Shown here: positions 18,901 through 26,256 of the stretch, one piece after another
Numbering within the stretch: position 1 is the first letter of the stretch
Layout of the letters: each line of letters starts with the position of its first letter
From: Hydrogenophilus thermoluteolus
GTDB taxonomy: Bacteria > Pseudomonadota > Gammaproteobacteria > Burkholderiales > Rhodocyclaceae
Length of the DNA stretch: 64,000 nucleotides
NCBI RefSeq assembly: GCF_003574215.1
Contig: NZ_AP018558.1
Location: 1,759,501-1,823,500 of the forward strand
Direction: 5' to 3'
Notes under the pieces: model-generated
Seen by the model: the letters and a program-made list of their open reading frames with translations, nothing else
What the model was told of the DNA's origin: nothing
Databases searched by the model: none
Position numbers and translations under genes: made by a program

Positions 18901-19732
18901 CGAACGGCGTGAGGTATTCGCGGATCTTGGCCTGCTGCTCACCGGTCTTCTTGAGCAGGCGCTCGGCGACGACGAACTTCACGTCCTTGCGGGCGATGAG
19001 GATCTGTTCGAAGCGGTCCTTGACCCGGCGGATGCTGTCGGCGACGAAGGCGAAACGGGGGCTGTCGAAGATGGTCTCCTGCACACCCGCCATGAAGCGG
19101 AAACGCAGGTCCTTGCAGACCTCACCCACCTCACGGAGGAAATTGAGGTCTAGGATCAATTCCTGGTCCTTGCGGGTGCGGAGATAGTCCAGCAGCTCAT
19201 CCACGACCAGGAGCAGGCCATGGTCCGGATAGGCCTTATGGAACGCGGCCATCATCTCCTCGAAGGCCCGCTTGTTGTTGGGGACCTGGCTGGCATCCGG
19301 GAAGGTATAGGTCACGCCCATGGCGGCCAGGTACTCCTCCAGCTCGCCGACGAGGATGTCCCGCAGCGACATGGTGGTGGCCCCGATCTCGGTGCGGACC
19401 ACCTTGAACTTGCCGGCAATCGCTCTTGCTGCTTGTGCCACCTGTGCGTTGCCCAGATAGGTCCGCAGGTCCGCGTGCTCGGCGATGCTGGAGATCACCG
19501 ACATCAGGTGTGACTTACCGGTGCCGTAGTTGCCCACGACAAGCAGCCCCTTGTTATCGACGGGCTGGTCGAACTGAAGCTGGGGGATCACAAGGCCGGT
19601 CAGCTTTTCGGCCATCTCGTCGGAGATGACGAAGGTGCGAACCAGCTGCTGGGCAGCAGAGGCTTCATCGGCATCCCGTAGCTGGACTACGGATTCGATG
19701 GGCTCGAAATGGATCAGGTCACGGTATTTCAT
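15992..19732 (-). CDS. brxC: BREX large ATPase BrxC (PglY-like)
   Basis: A 1246-residue BrxC/PglY protein, the large P-loop ATPase common to BREX types. Walker A is GNYGTGKS at residues 67-74. The Walker B-like strand LLLVVDELLDYL follows about 100 residues later. The C-terminal third is helical and charged and holds a CPHC pair (VCPHCSFRPG) before an Ala/Pro linker. Length and position right after brxF fit type 3 BREX. It starts three bases after brxF. Confidence 0.9.
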   Translation of the reverse strand: MKYRDLIHFEPIESVVQLRDADEASAAQQLVRTFVISDEMAEKLTGLVIPQLQFDQPVDNKGLLVVGNYGTGKSHLMSVISSIAEHADLRTYLGNAQVAQAARAIAGKFKVVRTEIGATTMSLRDILVGELEEYLAAMGVTYTFPDASQVPNNKRAFEEMMAAFHKAYPDHGLLLVVDELLDYLRTRKDQELILDLNFLREVGEVCKDLRFRFMAGVQETIFDSPRFAFVADSIRRVKDRFEQILIARKDVKFVVAERLLKKTGEQQAKIREYLTPFAKFYGHMNERMDEFVRLFPVHPDYIDTFERVTAVEKREVLKTISLAMKKLLDQEVPQDRPGLIAYDSYWTNLRENPSFRAVPDIKAVIDCSQVLESRIEQAFTRPAYKPMALRIIHALSVHRLTTGDIYAPLGATAEELRDALCLYQPGIEELGGDPADDLLSQVETVLREIHKTVSGQFISFNPNNRQYYLDLKKTDDFDALIEKRAESLDASQLDRYYYEALKRVMECTDQTYVTGYRIWQHELTWLERKAARQGYLFFGAPNERSTAVPPRDFYLYFIQPFDPPPFKDEKRNDELFFRLKTRSDAFDQTLRCYAAALDLASTSSGHAKATYESKAAGFLRELVGWLQKHVADAFEVTYQARTRLLIEWAKGKPIRERLGIADHERINFRDLVNTVAGMILAAHFQDQAPEYPYFSVLITSQNREQAAQDALRAIAGQNRSKQANAVLDALELLDGERLDPYRSKYAKHILNLLNNKGQGQVVNRSELIQEVFGVEYFAPEKGYRLEPQWVVVVLAALVNSGDIVLSIPGKKFDATGLPQLAATPINDLVDFKHIERPKDWNLPALKALFGLLGLASGMGQLITQGKEEPVQQLQKAVSAVVEKLVLAQQSLQSGLSFWGRNLLAEEEAAQLRDRLNQTKTFLESLQAYSSPGKFRNFRYDVQEVTRHEDGLRVLSEIESLQELVRDLGPVASYLSTAEAVLPTDHEWVKQMKATRDAVLAQVSDPAQRTSSAFRQQTLRKLTDLKKSYVQAYLTMHARSRLGVNEDKRKRALLRDERLKKLQQLSTIDLMPRQHLTDFQNRLAGLKSCFALTEQDLIAAPVCPHCSFRPGTEAPAAPAAPAATVLEHLDTELDKLLDDWTQTLLANLEDPTTRGNLDLLKPEPRKLVDAFLKERKLPDELGQDFIHALQEVLSGLVKVAVKTEDLRAALLKGGSPATPAEMKKRFEEYLDERTKGNEPGKVRIVLE

Positions 19733-19735
19733 TGG

Positions 19736-20269
19736 TTACCTCTCAGGTCTATCCGTATTGGCATCTGGGGTGATCACCAGAAAATCGCGAATTGGGTAGC
19801 GTCGATATTCGGGATGGCCTGGAGCAGCATAGATGATATGCCCATCCGCTATCGACCCATTCCATGCCGCGATAACGCTCTTGTTCCGAGACAACCCCTG
19901 AAGTAGACGCATAGGATCGTGCTGCAAGTGGACATCGAAAAGGATCTCGATGTTGTCGAGCAAAACCAGTTCGCCTGGGGCTGCACGGACGATTTCGCTC
20001 AGGAGTTTTTGCGTCAACAAAGCCCGTTGACGTTCGGTCAGGTCCAACATGCGGCGGGAGAGTTCCAGATTGACGTTGATGAGTGGCACAGAAAGGCTCT
20101 CCGCAAGCCCTTGAAGCACGGCTGTTTTGCCAGTTTGAGCCCCGCCAACCAGTAAGATGAGCTGAAAATAAAGCGCTTGCACTTCATCGATTCGTTTTTT
20201 TATTTCTGCTCCCGCCGGCCACATCGGGCTTTCTCCACCCTGTCGAGCAGTCCGCACCACTTGATCCAT
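19736..20269 (-). CDS. brxF: BREX-3 small ATPase BrxF
   Basis: A 177-residue P-loop protein and the first gene of the island. Walker A is GGAQTGKT at residues 42-49, and LVLLDNIEILFD looks like Walker B. BrxF at the head of a brxC-pglX-brxH-pglZ-brxA set is the mark of type 3 BREX. The frame is open to a TTG at 20305; I prefer the ATG at 20269, but the start is uncertain because neither has a clear ribosome-binding site. The operon promoter should lie in the gap shared with divergent rpiA, which also holds a CGATCGATCG palindrome at 20355-20364. Confidence 0.8.
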   Translation of the reverse strand: MDQVVRTARQGGESPMWPAGAEIKKRIDEVQALYFQLILLVGGAQTGKTAVLQGLAESLSVPLINVNLELSRRMLDLTERQRALLTQKLLSEIVRAAPGELVLLDNIEILFDVHLQHDPMRLLQGLSRNKSVIAAWNGSIADGHIIYAAPGHPEYRRYPIRDFLVITPDANTDRPER

Positions 20270-20398
20270 TATGCCTGATTTTGCGCGGGTTCCCACCCGC
20301 CACAACCTTGCAGCCCCACTCCTTTTTCAGTACGTGCTAATATCACCATCGAAACGATCGATCGACTGGTTTTCGCCCTACTTCACAAAGGAGCCCCG

Positions 20399-21061
20399 AT
20401 GGACCCAAACACCCTCAAACAGCTCGTCGGCGAAGCAGCGGTGCAAGAGATCCCCGATGGCGCGGTAATCGGCGTGGGTACTGGCTCGACGGTGAACTGT
20501 TTCATCGACGCCTTGGGCCGAAGCGGCAAGAAGCTTGCGGGCGCGGTTTCGAGCTCGGAAGCCACCACCGCGCGCCTTGAAGCGATCGGTGTGTCGGTGT
20601 TGGACGCGAATACGGTCGAATCGCTCGCGCTCTACATCGACGGCGCGGACGAGATCGACCCCAACTTCTGCATGATCAAAGGCGGTGGCGGGGCGCTCAC
20701 GCGGGAAAAGATCGTCGCGGCGATGAGCGAACGCTTCGTCTGCATTTGCGACGCGACGAAGCGCGTCACGGTGCTGGGCCGTTTTCCCCTGCCGGTCGAG
20801 GTGATCCCGATGGCGCGGGAATACGTGGCGCGGCAATTGCGCGCGTTGGGGGGCGACCCGAAACTGCGCGCAGGGTTCACCACCGACAACGGCAACCAGA
20901 TCCTGGACGTGCACGGACTTACGATCGACGATCCGCTGGCGTGGGAGCGGCGGCTCAACGACATTCCCGGCGTAGTCACGAACGGCATCTTCGCGATGCA
21001 GGCCGCGCATGTGCTGCTCCTGGGCACACCCAATGGGGTCGAGCGGTTCGTGCGGCAATGA
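20399..21061 (+). CDS. rpiA: Ribose-5-phosphate isomerase A
   Basis: A 220-residue cytosolic enzyme that interconverts ribose 5-phosphate and ribulose 5-phosphate in the pentose phosphate and Calvin cycles. Family motifs are complete: GVGTGSTVNCFI, the substrate loop YIDGADEIDP, and IKGGGGALTREKI with the catalytic region Glu/Lys. The start has AAAGGAG seven bases before it. It marks the other edge of the BREX island. Confidence 0.96.
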   Translation: MDPNTLKQLVGEAAVQEIPDGAVIGVGTGSTVNCFIDALGRSGKKLAGAVSSSEATTARLEAIGVSVLDANTVESLALYIDGADEIDPNFCMIKGGGGALTREKIVAAMSERFVCICDATKRVTVLGRFPLPVEVIPMAREYVARQLRALGGDPKLRAGFTTDNGNQILDVHGLTIDDPLAWERRLNDIPGVVTNGIFAMQAAHVLLLGTPNGVERFVRQ

Positions 21062-21079
21062 CGGCGTGCGGCTTTCGCC

Positions 21080-21113
21080 CTGTCACCAAACCGTCACATT
21101 CCCATGCTAAGAT
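21080..21113 (+). promoter_or_regulatory. Putative PhoB-dependent promoter of phoU
   Basis: Two 7-bp direct repeats, CTGTCAC at 21080-21086 and CCGTCAC at 21091-21097, are separated by 4 bp. This is the Pho-box layout (CTGTCAT-N4-CTGTCAT). Ten bases later comes TAAGAT (21108-21113), a fair -10 box at the spacing expected when the Pho box replaces the -35. The transcript would start about 20 nt before the phoU ATG. Confidence 0.7.
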
Positions 21114-21141
21114 TACCGGCACGTTCTGAGGAGAACCGCTG

Positions 21142-21837
21142 ATGAATCTGAAGCCGCACACCCTTTCCGTTTTCGACAGAGAGATCAACGAATTGCGCAC
21201 CTTGGTGCTCACCATGGGGCGAGAGGTGGAAGCGCAGGTGCAGCGCGCGGTCGAAGGGGTGCGTACGGGCAATACCGATTTGTTGGAAGCGGTTCGTTCG
21301 AAAGAAAAAGAGATCAACGCCGAAGACCGCGAGGTGTTCGAAAAAACCGTTCAGCTTATCGTGCGCAACGCCCCCACCGCGAGTGACCTGCGGCTTGCGC
21401 TTGCGACGATGCAGATCGCGACAGACCTGGAACGGGTTGGCGACGAGGCGAAAAAGATCGCGAAAGCGGGGTTACGCCTGCTGGATCGGCAACCCTCTTT
21501 CACGCCCAGCGTCGAGCTCGATCTGATCACCCGTACCGGCGTGGAGATGCTCCATGCGGCGCTCGACCTCTACGCGCGGCTCGAAGACGACCAGGCCAGC
21601 GAAATCCTGGCGCGCGACAAAGAGGTGGACCGGATGTTCAAAGGGATCCTGCGCGAACTGATCACCTATATGATGGAAGATCCGCGCACGATCTCGCAGT
21701 CGATCGAACTGGTCTTCATCGCGAAGGCGCTCGAACGCGTGGGCGACCACGCGAAGAACATCGTCGAGCACGTGATCTACGTGGTGGAGGGCAAGGACGT
21801 GCGCTACCGCGGCTCGCCGCCGCAAGCCGAGGCGTAA
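21142..21837 (+). CDS. phoU: Phosphate signalling protein PhoU
   Basis: A 231-residue helical protein with two PhoU three-helix repeats. Residues about 15-105 include LALATMQIATDLERVGDEAKKIAK, and about 120-215 include ALERVGDHAKNIVEHVIY; the paired D-ERVGD-A-K-I motifs bind metal clusters. PhoU restrains PhoR/PhoB signalling through the Pst transporter. No pst genes are adjacent, so it is a separate unit with its own Pho-box promoter. An AGGAGA sequence precedes the ATG. Confidence 0.94.
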   Translation: MNLKPHTLSVFDREINELRTLVLTMGREVEAQVQRAVEGVRTGNTDLLEAVRSKEKEINAEDREVFEKTVQLIVRNAPTASDLRLALATMQIATDLERVGDEAKKIAKAGLRLLDRQPSFTPSVELDLITRTGVEMLHAALDLYARLEDDQASEILARDKEVDRMFKGILRELITYMMEDPRTISQSIELVFIAKALERVGDHAKNIVEHVIYVVEGKDVRYRGSPPQAEA

Positions 21838-21848
21838 GCTTCAACCGC

Positions 21849-22268
21849 TCAAGGGGCGGCGCCGCGCCAGGCCGCTGCGGCAAGCATCACCCAGCCCGCG
21901 ATCAGCGCCAACCCGCCAAGCGGGGTGACCCAACCCGGCAGCCACCGTTCGCCCAAGAGCGCGTGGAGGTAGATCGAGCCGGAAAAGAGGACGATCCCCG
22001 CCACCCACGCAAGCGCCGCCCAGCGCAACCACAAGGGATGGGGCGCGGTTCGCAACCAGACCCCCACGGCCAACAACCCCACCGCATGGATCAGGTGGTA
22101 CCAGGCCGCGGTTTGGTAGGCGTCCTGCAACGCTGGGGAAAGGTGGGTGAGCGCGTGCGCGCCGATCGCACTCAAGACAACCCCACACCCCCCAAACACT
22201 GCCCCCAGTGTCAGCACGACGCGGCCATTGAGCCAGCGAAAGAGCCCTTTGGGTTTGACGGGCATCAT
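21849..22268 (-). CDS. DUF423 family inner-membrane protein
   Basis: A 139-residue protein with about four transmembrane segments and the DUF423 (YgdD-like) signature: FGGCGVVLSAIGAHAL near the N-terminus, YQTAAWYHLIHAVGLL, and SGSIYLHALLG. The family has no settled function. It is the last gene of the minus operon starting with rsmE, 12 bp after yggX, and converges on phoU. Confidence 0.88.
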   Translation of the reverse strand: MMPVKPKGLFRWLNGRVVLTLGAVFGGCGVVLSAIGAHALTHLSPALQDAYQTAAWYHLIHAVGLLAVGVWLRTAPHPLWLRWAALAWVAGIVLFSGSIYLHALLGERWLPGWVTPLGGLALIAGWVMLAAAAWRGAAP

Positions 22269-22280
22269 CTGCGGGTAGGA

Positions 22281-22559
22281 TCAGTTTTGCGGCGGGACGT
22301 AGTTGGGGATCGCTTCTGGACCCGCGCCCGTGCCGAAGAGGAACTGCTCCATCTGTTCCTGCAGGAATTTACGCGCCTGCGGATCCAACAGATTCAAGCG
22401 GTACTCGTTGATGAGCATCGTCTGGTAGCGCTGCCACGCTTGCCACGCCTCTTTCGAGATCTGCTCATAGACCTTCTTTCCCAGCGGCCCTGGCAGCGGC
22501 GGACGTTCCAGCCCTTCGGCTTCTTTCTGTAACTTCACACAAAAAACGGTTCGTGTCAT
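22281..22559 (-). CDS. yggX: Oxidative damage protection / Fe(II)-trafficking protein YggX
   Basis: A 92-residue YggX, which protects iron-sulfur proteins and limits free iron damage. It has the typical start TRTVFCVKLQKEAEGL with the single conserved Cys, then KEAWQAWQRYQTMLINEYRLN and the C-terminal FLFG region. Length matches the family. It lies 9 bp after argA and 12 bp before the DUF423 gene. Confidence 0.95.
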   Translation of the reverse strand: MTRTVFCVKLQKEAEGLERPPLPGPLGKKVYEQISKEAWQAWQRYQTMLINEYRLNLLDPQARKFLQEQMEQFLFGTGAGPEAIPNYVPPQN

Positions 22560-22568
22560 GGACTGATC

Positions 22569-23969
22569 CTACTGAGTGAGCGTTTTGACGAACACTTTGC
22601 TTCGCCGTTGGTAATTGTAAAGTTCTCGCTTCTGTTTCGGAAGGGCATCGACGCTCACTTCCACGAACCCCCGCTCCAGGAACCAGTGGGCGGTGCGGGT
22701 TGTCAGCACGTAGAGTTTTTCCAAACCCGCTGCGCGCGCCCGCGCTTCGATCCGACGCAGCAGCTCCTCGCCGATCCCGGCGCGACGGTATTCCGGCGCG
22801 ACCGCAAGGCACGCCAATTCGCCCGCCCGCTCTTCCGAAAAGGGGTAAAGCGCCGCGGAGCCGACCACCACGCCGTCGTGTTCGACCAGGATGAAGCGGG
22901 TGATCTCTTGCTCCAGGAGCTCGCGGTTGCGCCGCACCAGGGTGCCGTCGGCTTCCATCGGCGCAATCAGCGCGATGAGCGCCGGGACGTCTTCGCTGGT
23001 CGCGTCGCGATAGCGAAAGACGGGATTCCGGGTGATCATCGTGCCCACCCCTGAGTGGGTGAAGCATTCGAGCAAGATCGCTCCGTCGAGGTCGCGCGCG
23101 ATGAGGTGCGCCCGGCGTACGCCGCGCCGTACCGCGTCGATCGCGTACGGCAGGTAGGCGCGCAGATCTTCGGAAAAGGTCGCGCCAGCTTCGTCCAGCC
23201 GCTGCTGCGCTTCGGTGACCGTCACCGACGCCATCACCCCTTCCCCTTCCGGTGTCGGGATTCCCGGTGCGTCGCAGAGAAAGATCAGCTTTTCCGCGTG
23301 TAGCGCCACCGCGACTTCGGCTGCCACCTCTTCCATGCTCAGGTTGAAGATTTCGCCCGAGGGCGACGCGGCGATGGGGGAGATCAGCACGACGTTCTCT
23401 TGTTCCAGGTCGGCTTCGATTTCGTCTGCAATCACCTTGCGCACCGCGCCGGTGTAGAGGTAATCGACCCCTTCGATCACTCCGAGCGGACGCGCCACCA
23501 GGTAGTTGCCACCGGTGATGCGCATGAAGCTTCCCGCCATCGGGGTATTCGGCAACCCCTGCGAGAGCTTGGCTTCGATCTCGAGCCGCGTGACCATCTG
23601 CGCCGCTTTCACGCATTCCAGCGCTTCGGCGTCGGTGACGCGCATGCCGCGGTGAAACTGTGGCGTCAGCCCACGCCGCGCCATCTCCGCGTCGATCTGG
23701 GGTCTGGCCCCGTGCACCAACACCAGACGGATTCCAAGCGCAGCAAGGAGGTTGCAGTCGTACGCCAGCCGCTGCATCCGTTCGCCTTGCGCCACTTCAC
23801 CGTCGAACGCCACGACGAAGGTTTTGCCGCCGAACGCGTGGATGTAGGGTGCCGAATGGCGCAGCCACGCAACGAACTGCGCGACCGCTTTACTGTCTTC
23901 GAGCGCGATCGGCACCATCGCCTCCGGCGTTTCTGTCCCTTGCTTGCGCGCCGCACCGCTTGCTTTCAT
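22569..23969 (-). CDS. argA: Amino-acid N-acetyltransferase (N-acetylglutamate synthase) ArgA
   Basis: A 466-residue enzyme that makes N-acetylglutamate, the first step of arginine synthesis. It has an N-terminal amino-acid-kinase-like domain (GKTFVVAFDGEVAQ, LVLVHGARPQID; about residues 45-300), which in this family binds arginine as feedback inhibitor. The C-terminal GNAT domain (about 320-450) contains CLAVAPEYRRAGIGEELL. The frame is open to 24236, but upstream is rsmE antisense; the ATG at 23969 has AAAGGGA before it. An alternative start is 23918. Confidence 0.94.
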   Translation of the reverse strand: MKASGAARKQGTETPEAMVPIALEDSKAVAQFVAWLRHSAPYIHAFGGKTFVVAFDGEVAQGERMQRLAYDCNLLAALGIRLVLVHGARPQIDAEMARRGLTPQFHRGMRVTDAEALECVKAAQMVTRLEIEAKLSQGLPNTPMAGSFMRITGGNYLVARPLGVIEGVDYLYTGAVRKVIADEIEADLEQENVVLISPIAASPSGEIFNLSMEEVAAEVAVALHAEKLIFLCDAPGIPTPEGEGVMASVTVTEAQQRLDEAGATFSEDLRAYLPYAIDAVRRGVRRAHLIARDLDGAILLECFTHSGVGTMITRNPVFRYRDATSEDVPALIALIAPMEADGTLVRRNRELLEQEITRFILVEHDGVVVGSAALYPFSEERAGELACLAVAPEYRRAGIGEELLRRIEARARAAGLEKLYVLTTRTAHWFLERGFVEVSVDALPKQKRELYNYQRRSKVFVKTLTQ

Positions 23970-23985
23970 CCGTTGTGCATCCCTT

Positions 23986-24732
23986 TCATTGTGACCACCA
24001 CACCGCCGTTTGCGCGAGCGCCGCGACCGCTGCAGTTTCGGCCCGCAACACCCACGGCGCCAGCCCCAACGCGACCGCCTCATGTTGGGCGAAGTATCGT
24101 TCCTCTTCGGGGTGCCACCCCCCTTCCGGCCCCACGAGGAGCACGACACCGCCCATGGGCGGTGCGCGCTTTGCCACCGACGTAGCTCCCGGCTGCAACC
24201 AGAACCAGGTGATCGGTGGCGTGACCCATTCGGCAAGGCGTTCCGCGAATGCCGTCAGGGGTGTCACCGGGAGGATTTCCGGTACGGTTGCCCGACCGCA
24301 CTGCGCGCAGGCGTTCGCCGCCACCTGTTGCCAGTGCCGCCGTTTCTTCTCCGCGCGCGCGGCATCGAACCCCACCTGGCTGCGCGCCGTGACAAGCGGC
24401 ACCCAATGGGTCATCCCAAGTTCCGTTCCCTTTTGCACCACCCAGTCGAGCCGCTCCGCGGGAAGAAGTGCGGTGGCGAGTACCCGCGGCGTTGGGGGTT
24501 CGGGTAGCGGCGTGACCGGCTGCAACGCATCTACCGTCACGGTGCGGCGACCAACCGCCACGACAACCCCTTCCCACTCCCGCCCTGCGCCGTCGAATAG
24601 CCGAATGGGATTGCCCGGCAGAACGCGCCGCACCAGCGCGTGGTACGCGGTTTCCGGCGGCAAATCCCAGGGCGTTTGCGGCGCGGTGTGCCACGAACGG
24701 GCTTCCGGGGTATAAAAACGGGGAGGAAACAC
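23986..24732 (-). CDS. rsmE: 16S rRNA (uracil-1498-N3)-methyltransferase RsmE
   Basis: A 248-residue SPOUT methyltransferase of 16S rRNA U1498. The N-terminal RNA-binding part begins FPPRFYTP; the C-terminal SPOUT knot contains LLVGPEGGWHPEEE and LGLAPWVLRAETAAVAAL. The family length and the usual PRF start point to the GTG at 24732; the upstream extension to 24879 overlaps the tRNA promoter and is unlikely. It is the first gene of the operon with argA, yggX and DUF423. Confidence 0.92.
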   Translation of the reverse strand: MFPPRFYTPEARSWHTAPQTPWDLPPETAYHALVRRVLPGNPIRLFDGAGREWEGVVVAVGRRTVTVDALQPVTPLPEPPTPRVLATALLPAERLDWVVQKGTELGMTHWVPLVTARSQVGFDAARAEKKRRHWQQVAANACAQCGRATVPEILPVTPLTAFAERLAEWVTPPITWFWLQPGATSVAKRAPPMGGVVLLVGPEGGWHPEEERYFAQHEAVALGLAPWVLRAETAAVAALAQTAVWWSQ

Positions 24733-24859
24733 GCCACGGTCCCGATACGATTTCGATGCGATTATCCCAGATTTCGGTGCGGCACGCAGTCCAGCCCCTT
24801 CATGGGCCAGCGGACTCATGGTTGCCACGGCCCGCGCAATAACCTTACCCATAAATGGG

Positions 24860-24887
24860 TTGACGCTGCGCTGCAGCACGCTATAAT
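24860..24887 (+). promoter_or_regulatory. Promoter of tRNA-fMet
   Basis: TTGACG at 24860-24865 and TATAAT at 24882-24887 are separated by 16 bp, a near-consensus sigma-70 promoter. The expected start is about 8 nt before the mature tRNA. Confidence 0.85.
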
Positions 24888-24900
24888 TCGCTTCACGTGA

Positions 24901-24979
<79 letters not shown>

Positions 24980-24981
24980 CC

Positions 24982-25007
24982 AACCAACCCCTGTGGTTGG
25001 TTTTTTT
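24982..25007 (+). terminator. Rho-independent terminator of tRNA-fMet
   Basis: An 8-bp perfect stem, AACCAACC with GGTTGGTT, encloses a 5-nt loop and runs into a T-tract. Confidence 0.88.
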
Positions 25008-25025
25008 GGATACAACATTTCAACA

Positions 25026-25038
25026 ATTTTCGTAAAAT
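25026..25038. promoter_or_regulatory. AT-rich palindrome before arsR, possible ArsR operator
   Basis: ATTTT-CGT-AAAAT lies 4 bp before the arsR ATG. Its 3' half contains TAAAAT, which could serve as the -10 box. Short AT-rich dyads are typical ArsR/SmtB operators, but this one was not checked against a defined motif. Confidence 0.4.
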
Positions 25039-25042
25039 CAAA

Positions 25043-25408
25043 ATGAATGCCAACGAAGCGATCGACGCCCTCTCTGCCCTTGCCTCGGCACCCCGGCTTG
25101 CCCTTTTCCGCCTCTTGGTCCGCGAGGAGCCGACGGGGTTGGTTGCCGGCGAAATCGCCGAACGTCTTGGGATGAGCCCCAGCCAGGTCACGTTCCACGC
25201 GAAGACGCTCGAACGCGCCGGGCTCGTGATGAGCAACCCCGAAGGGCGTTTCGTCCGCTACCGCGCCGCAATTCCCCAAATGCATGCGCTCATCGCCTAT
25301 CTCACCGAGGAGTGCTGCGCTGGGCAACGGGAGGTGTGCGCGACGATGCGTGCCGAATCGGGCATTGACGATCACTGGTTTCAATCAACCGAGGAGCCAT
25401 GCCGATGA
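25043..25408 (+). CDS. arsR: ArsR-family arsenic-responsive repressor
   Basis: A 121-residue winged-helix repressor of the ArsR/SmtB family at the head of an arsenic operon. The recognition region is LGMSPSQVTFHAKTLERAGLV, followed by the wing GRFVRYRA. A C-terminal cluster (EECCAGQREVC) could bind As(III), as in ArsR types with C-terminal thiols. No Shine-Dalgarno sequence is visible, and a possible -10 lies within 10 bp of the ATG, so a leaderless message is possible. The stop overlaps the next gene by 4 nt. Confidence 0.88.
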   Translation: MNANEAIDALSALASAPRLALFRLLVREEPTGLVAGEIAERLGMSPSQVTFHAKTLERAGLVMSNPEGRFVRYRAAIPQMHALIAYLTEECCAGQREVCATMRAESGIDDHWFQSTEEPCR

Positions 25409-26256
25409 CGGAAAAACGGAACGATCCGTCGAAACCACCCATGGTATTCGACGTTTGGGCAGAACGGGGCACCTCCTACGGAATCGCTCGCACCAAAAAC
25501 GCAACCGTAATTCTCGATACCGATATGGCGGGGCGACACGATGCGTTCAACCCTGCCGAACTGCTTCTCGCTGCGCTGAGTGCCTGCATGCTTAAGGGCG
25601 TGGAGCGCATCATTCCCATTCTCAATTTTTCCTTGCGCCATGTAGCGATTCGTCTGCACGGTGAGCGACGCGATGTCCCGCCTGCCCTTGCTCGGATCTG
25701 CTACACGATTGGGGTAGACAGCGTGGAGAATGACCGGCGGCTTGATCTCCTACACGAAAATCTACGCAAATACGGTACCGTCTTCAATACAATCGCGCCG
25801 GGCACCCAGCTCAGCGGTTCTATACACCGCATGAAACGGGTTTTGGTACTCTGCACCGGTAACTCGTGCCGATCGCAAATGGCCGAGGCGATCCTCAATC
25901 ACGACCTCGCTCCGTTCGTTCGCGCTTTCTCGGCAGGCGTTGCGCCGCAGTCCGAAGTGGCGCCGAACGCGCTCGAAGCGCTACGGCGCGCCGAACTCCC
26001 CACCGAAGGGCTCGCGCCGAAGGATGTGGCACAGTTTCTCGACGAACCGTTCGATCTTGTGGTCACGGTGTGCGACCACGCCCGTGAGGCGTGCCCCGTC
26101 TTTCCCCGCCCCATTCCCACGTTACACATGGCCTTTCCCGATCCGCACGGGCAGCCGCTCGCCGCGTTCGAAGCGGTACGGGACGCGATCCGCGCCCATT
26201 TGGTCCCTGCGGTTGCCCAAGCGTTGGCCGTTCCTTTCGCCCAGGAGAACGCGTGA
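25405..26256 (+). CDS. OsmC-like domain fused to thioredoxin-coupled arsenate reductase ArsC
   Basis: A 283-residue two-domain protein. Residues 1-142 are OsmC/Ohr-like (FNPAELLLAALSACMLKGVE, with the first conserved Cys). The second redox Cys expected near KYCTV is Gly here (LRKYGTVFNT). From residue 143 (MKRVLVLC) follows a complete low-molecular-weight-phosphatase ArsC: P-loop CTGNSCR and the CDHAREAC pair. The ArsC part reduces arsenate to arsenite. No stop separates the domains; an internal ATG at 25831 could also produce ArsC alone. The start at 25405 overlaps arsR by 4 nt, with GGAG 8 nt before it. The stop overlaps acr3 by one base. Confidence 0.87.
   Translation: MTEKRNDPSKPPMVFDVWAERGTSYGIARTKNATVILDTDMAGRHDAFNPAELLLAALSACMLKGVERIIPILNFSLRHVAIRLHGERRDVPPALARICYTIGVDSVENDRRLDLLHENLRKYGTVFNTIAPGTQLSGSIHRMKRVLVLCTGNSCRSQMAEAILNHDLAPFVRAFSAGVAPQSEVAPNALEALRRAELPTEGLAPKDVAQFLDEPFDLVVTVCDHAREACPVFPRPIPTLHMAFPDPHGQPLAAFEAVRDAIRAHLVPAVAQALAVPFAQENA

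Noticed and set aside
24733..24879. Longer rsmE start
   Set aside because: It would overlap the tRNA-fMet promoter and add residues unlike the family.
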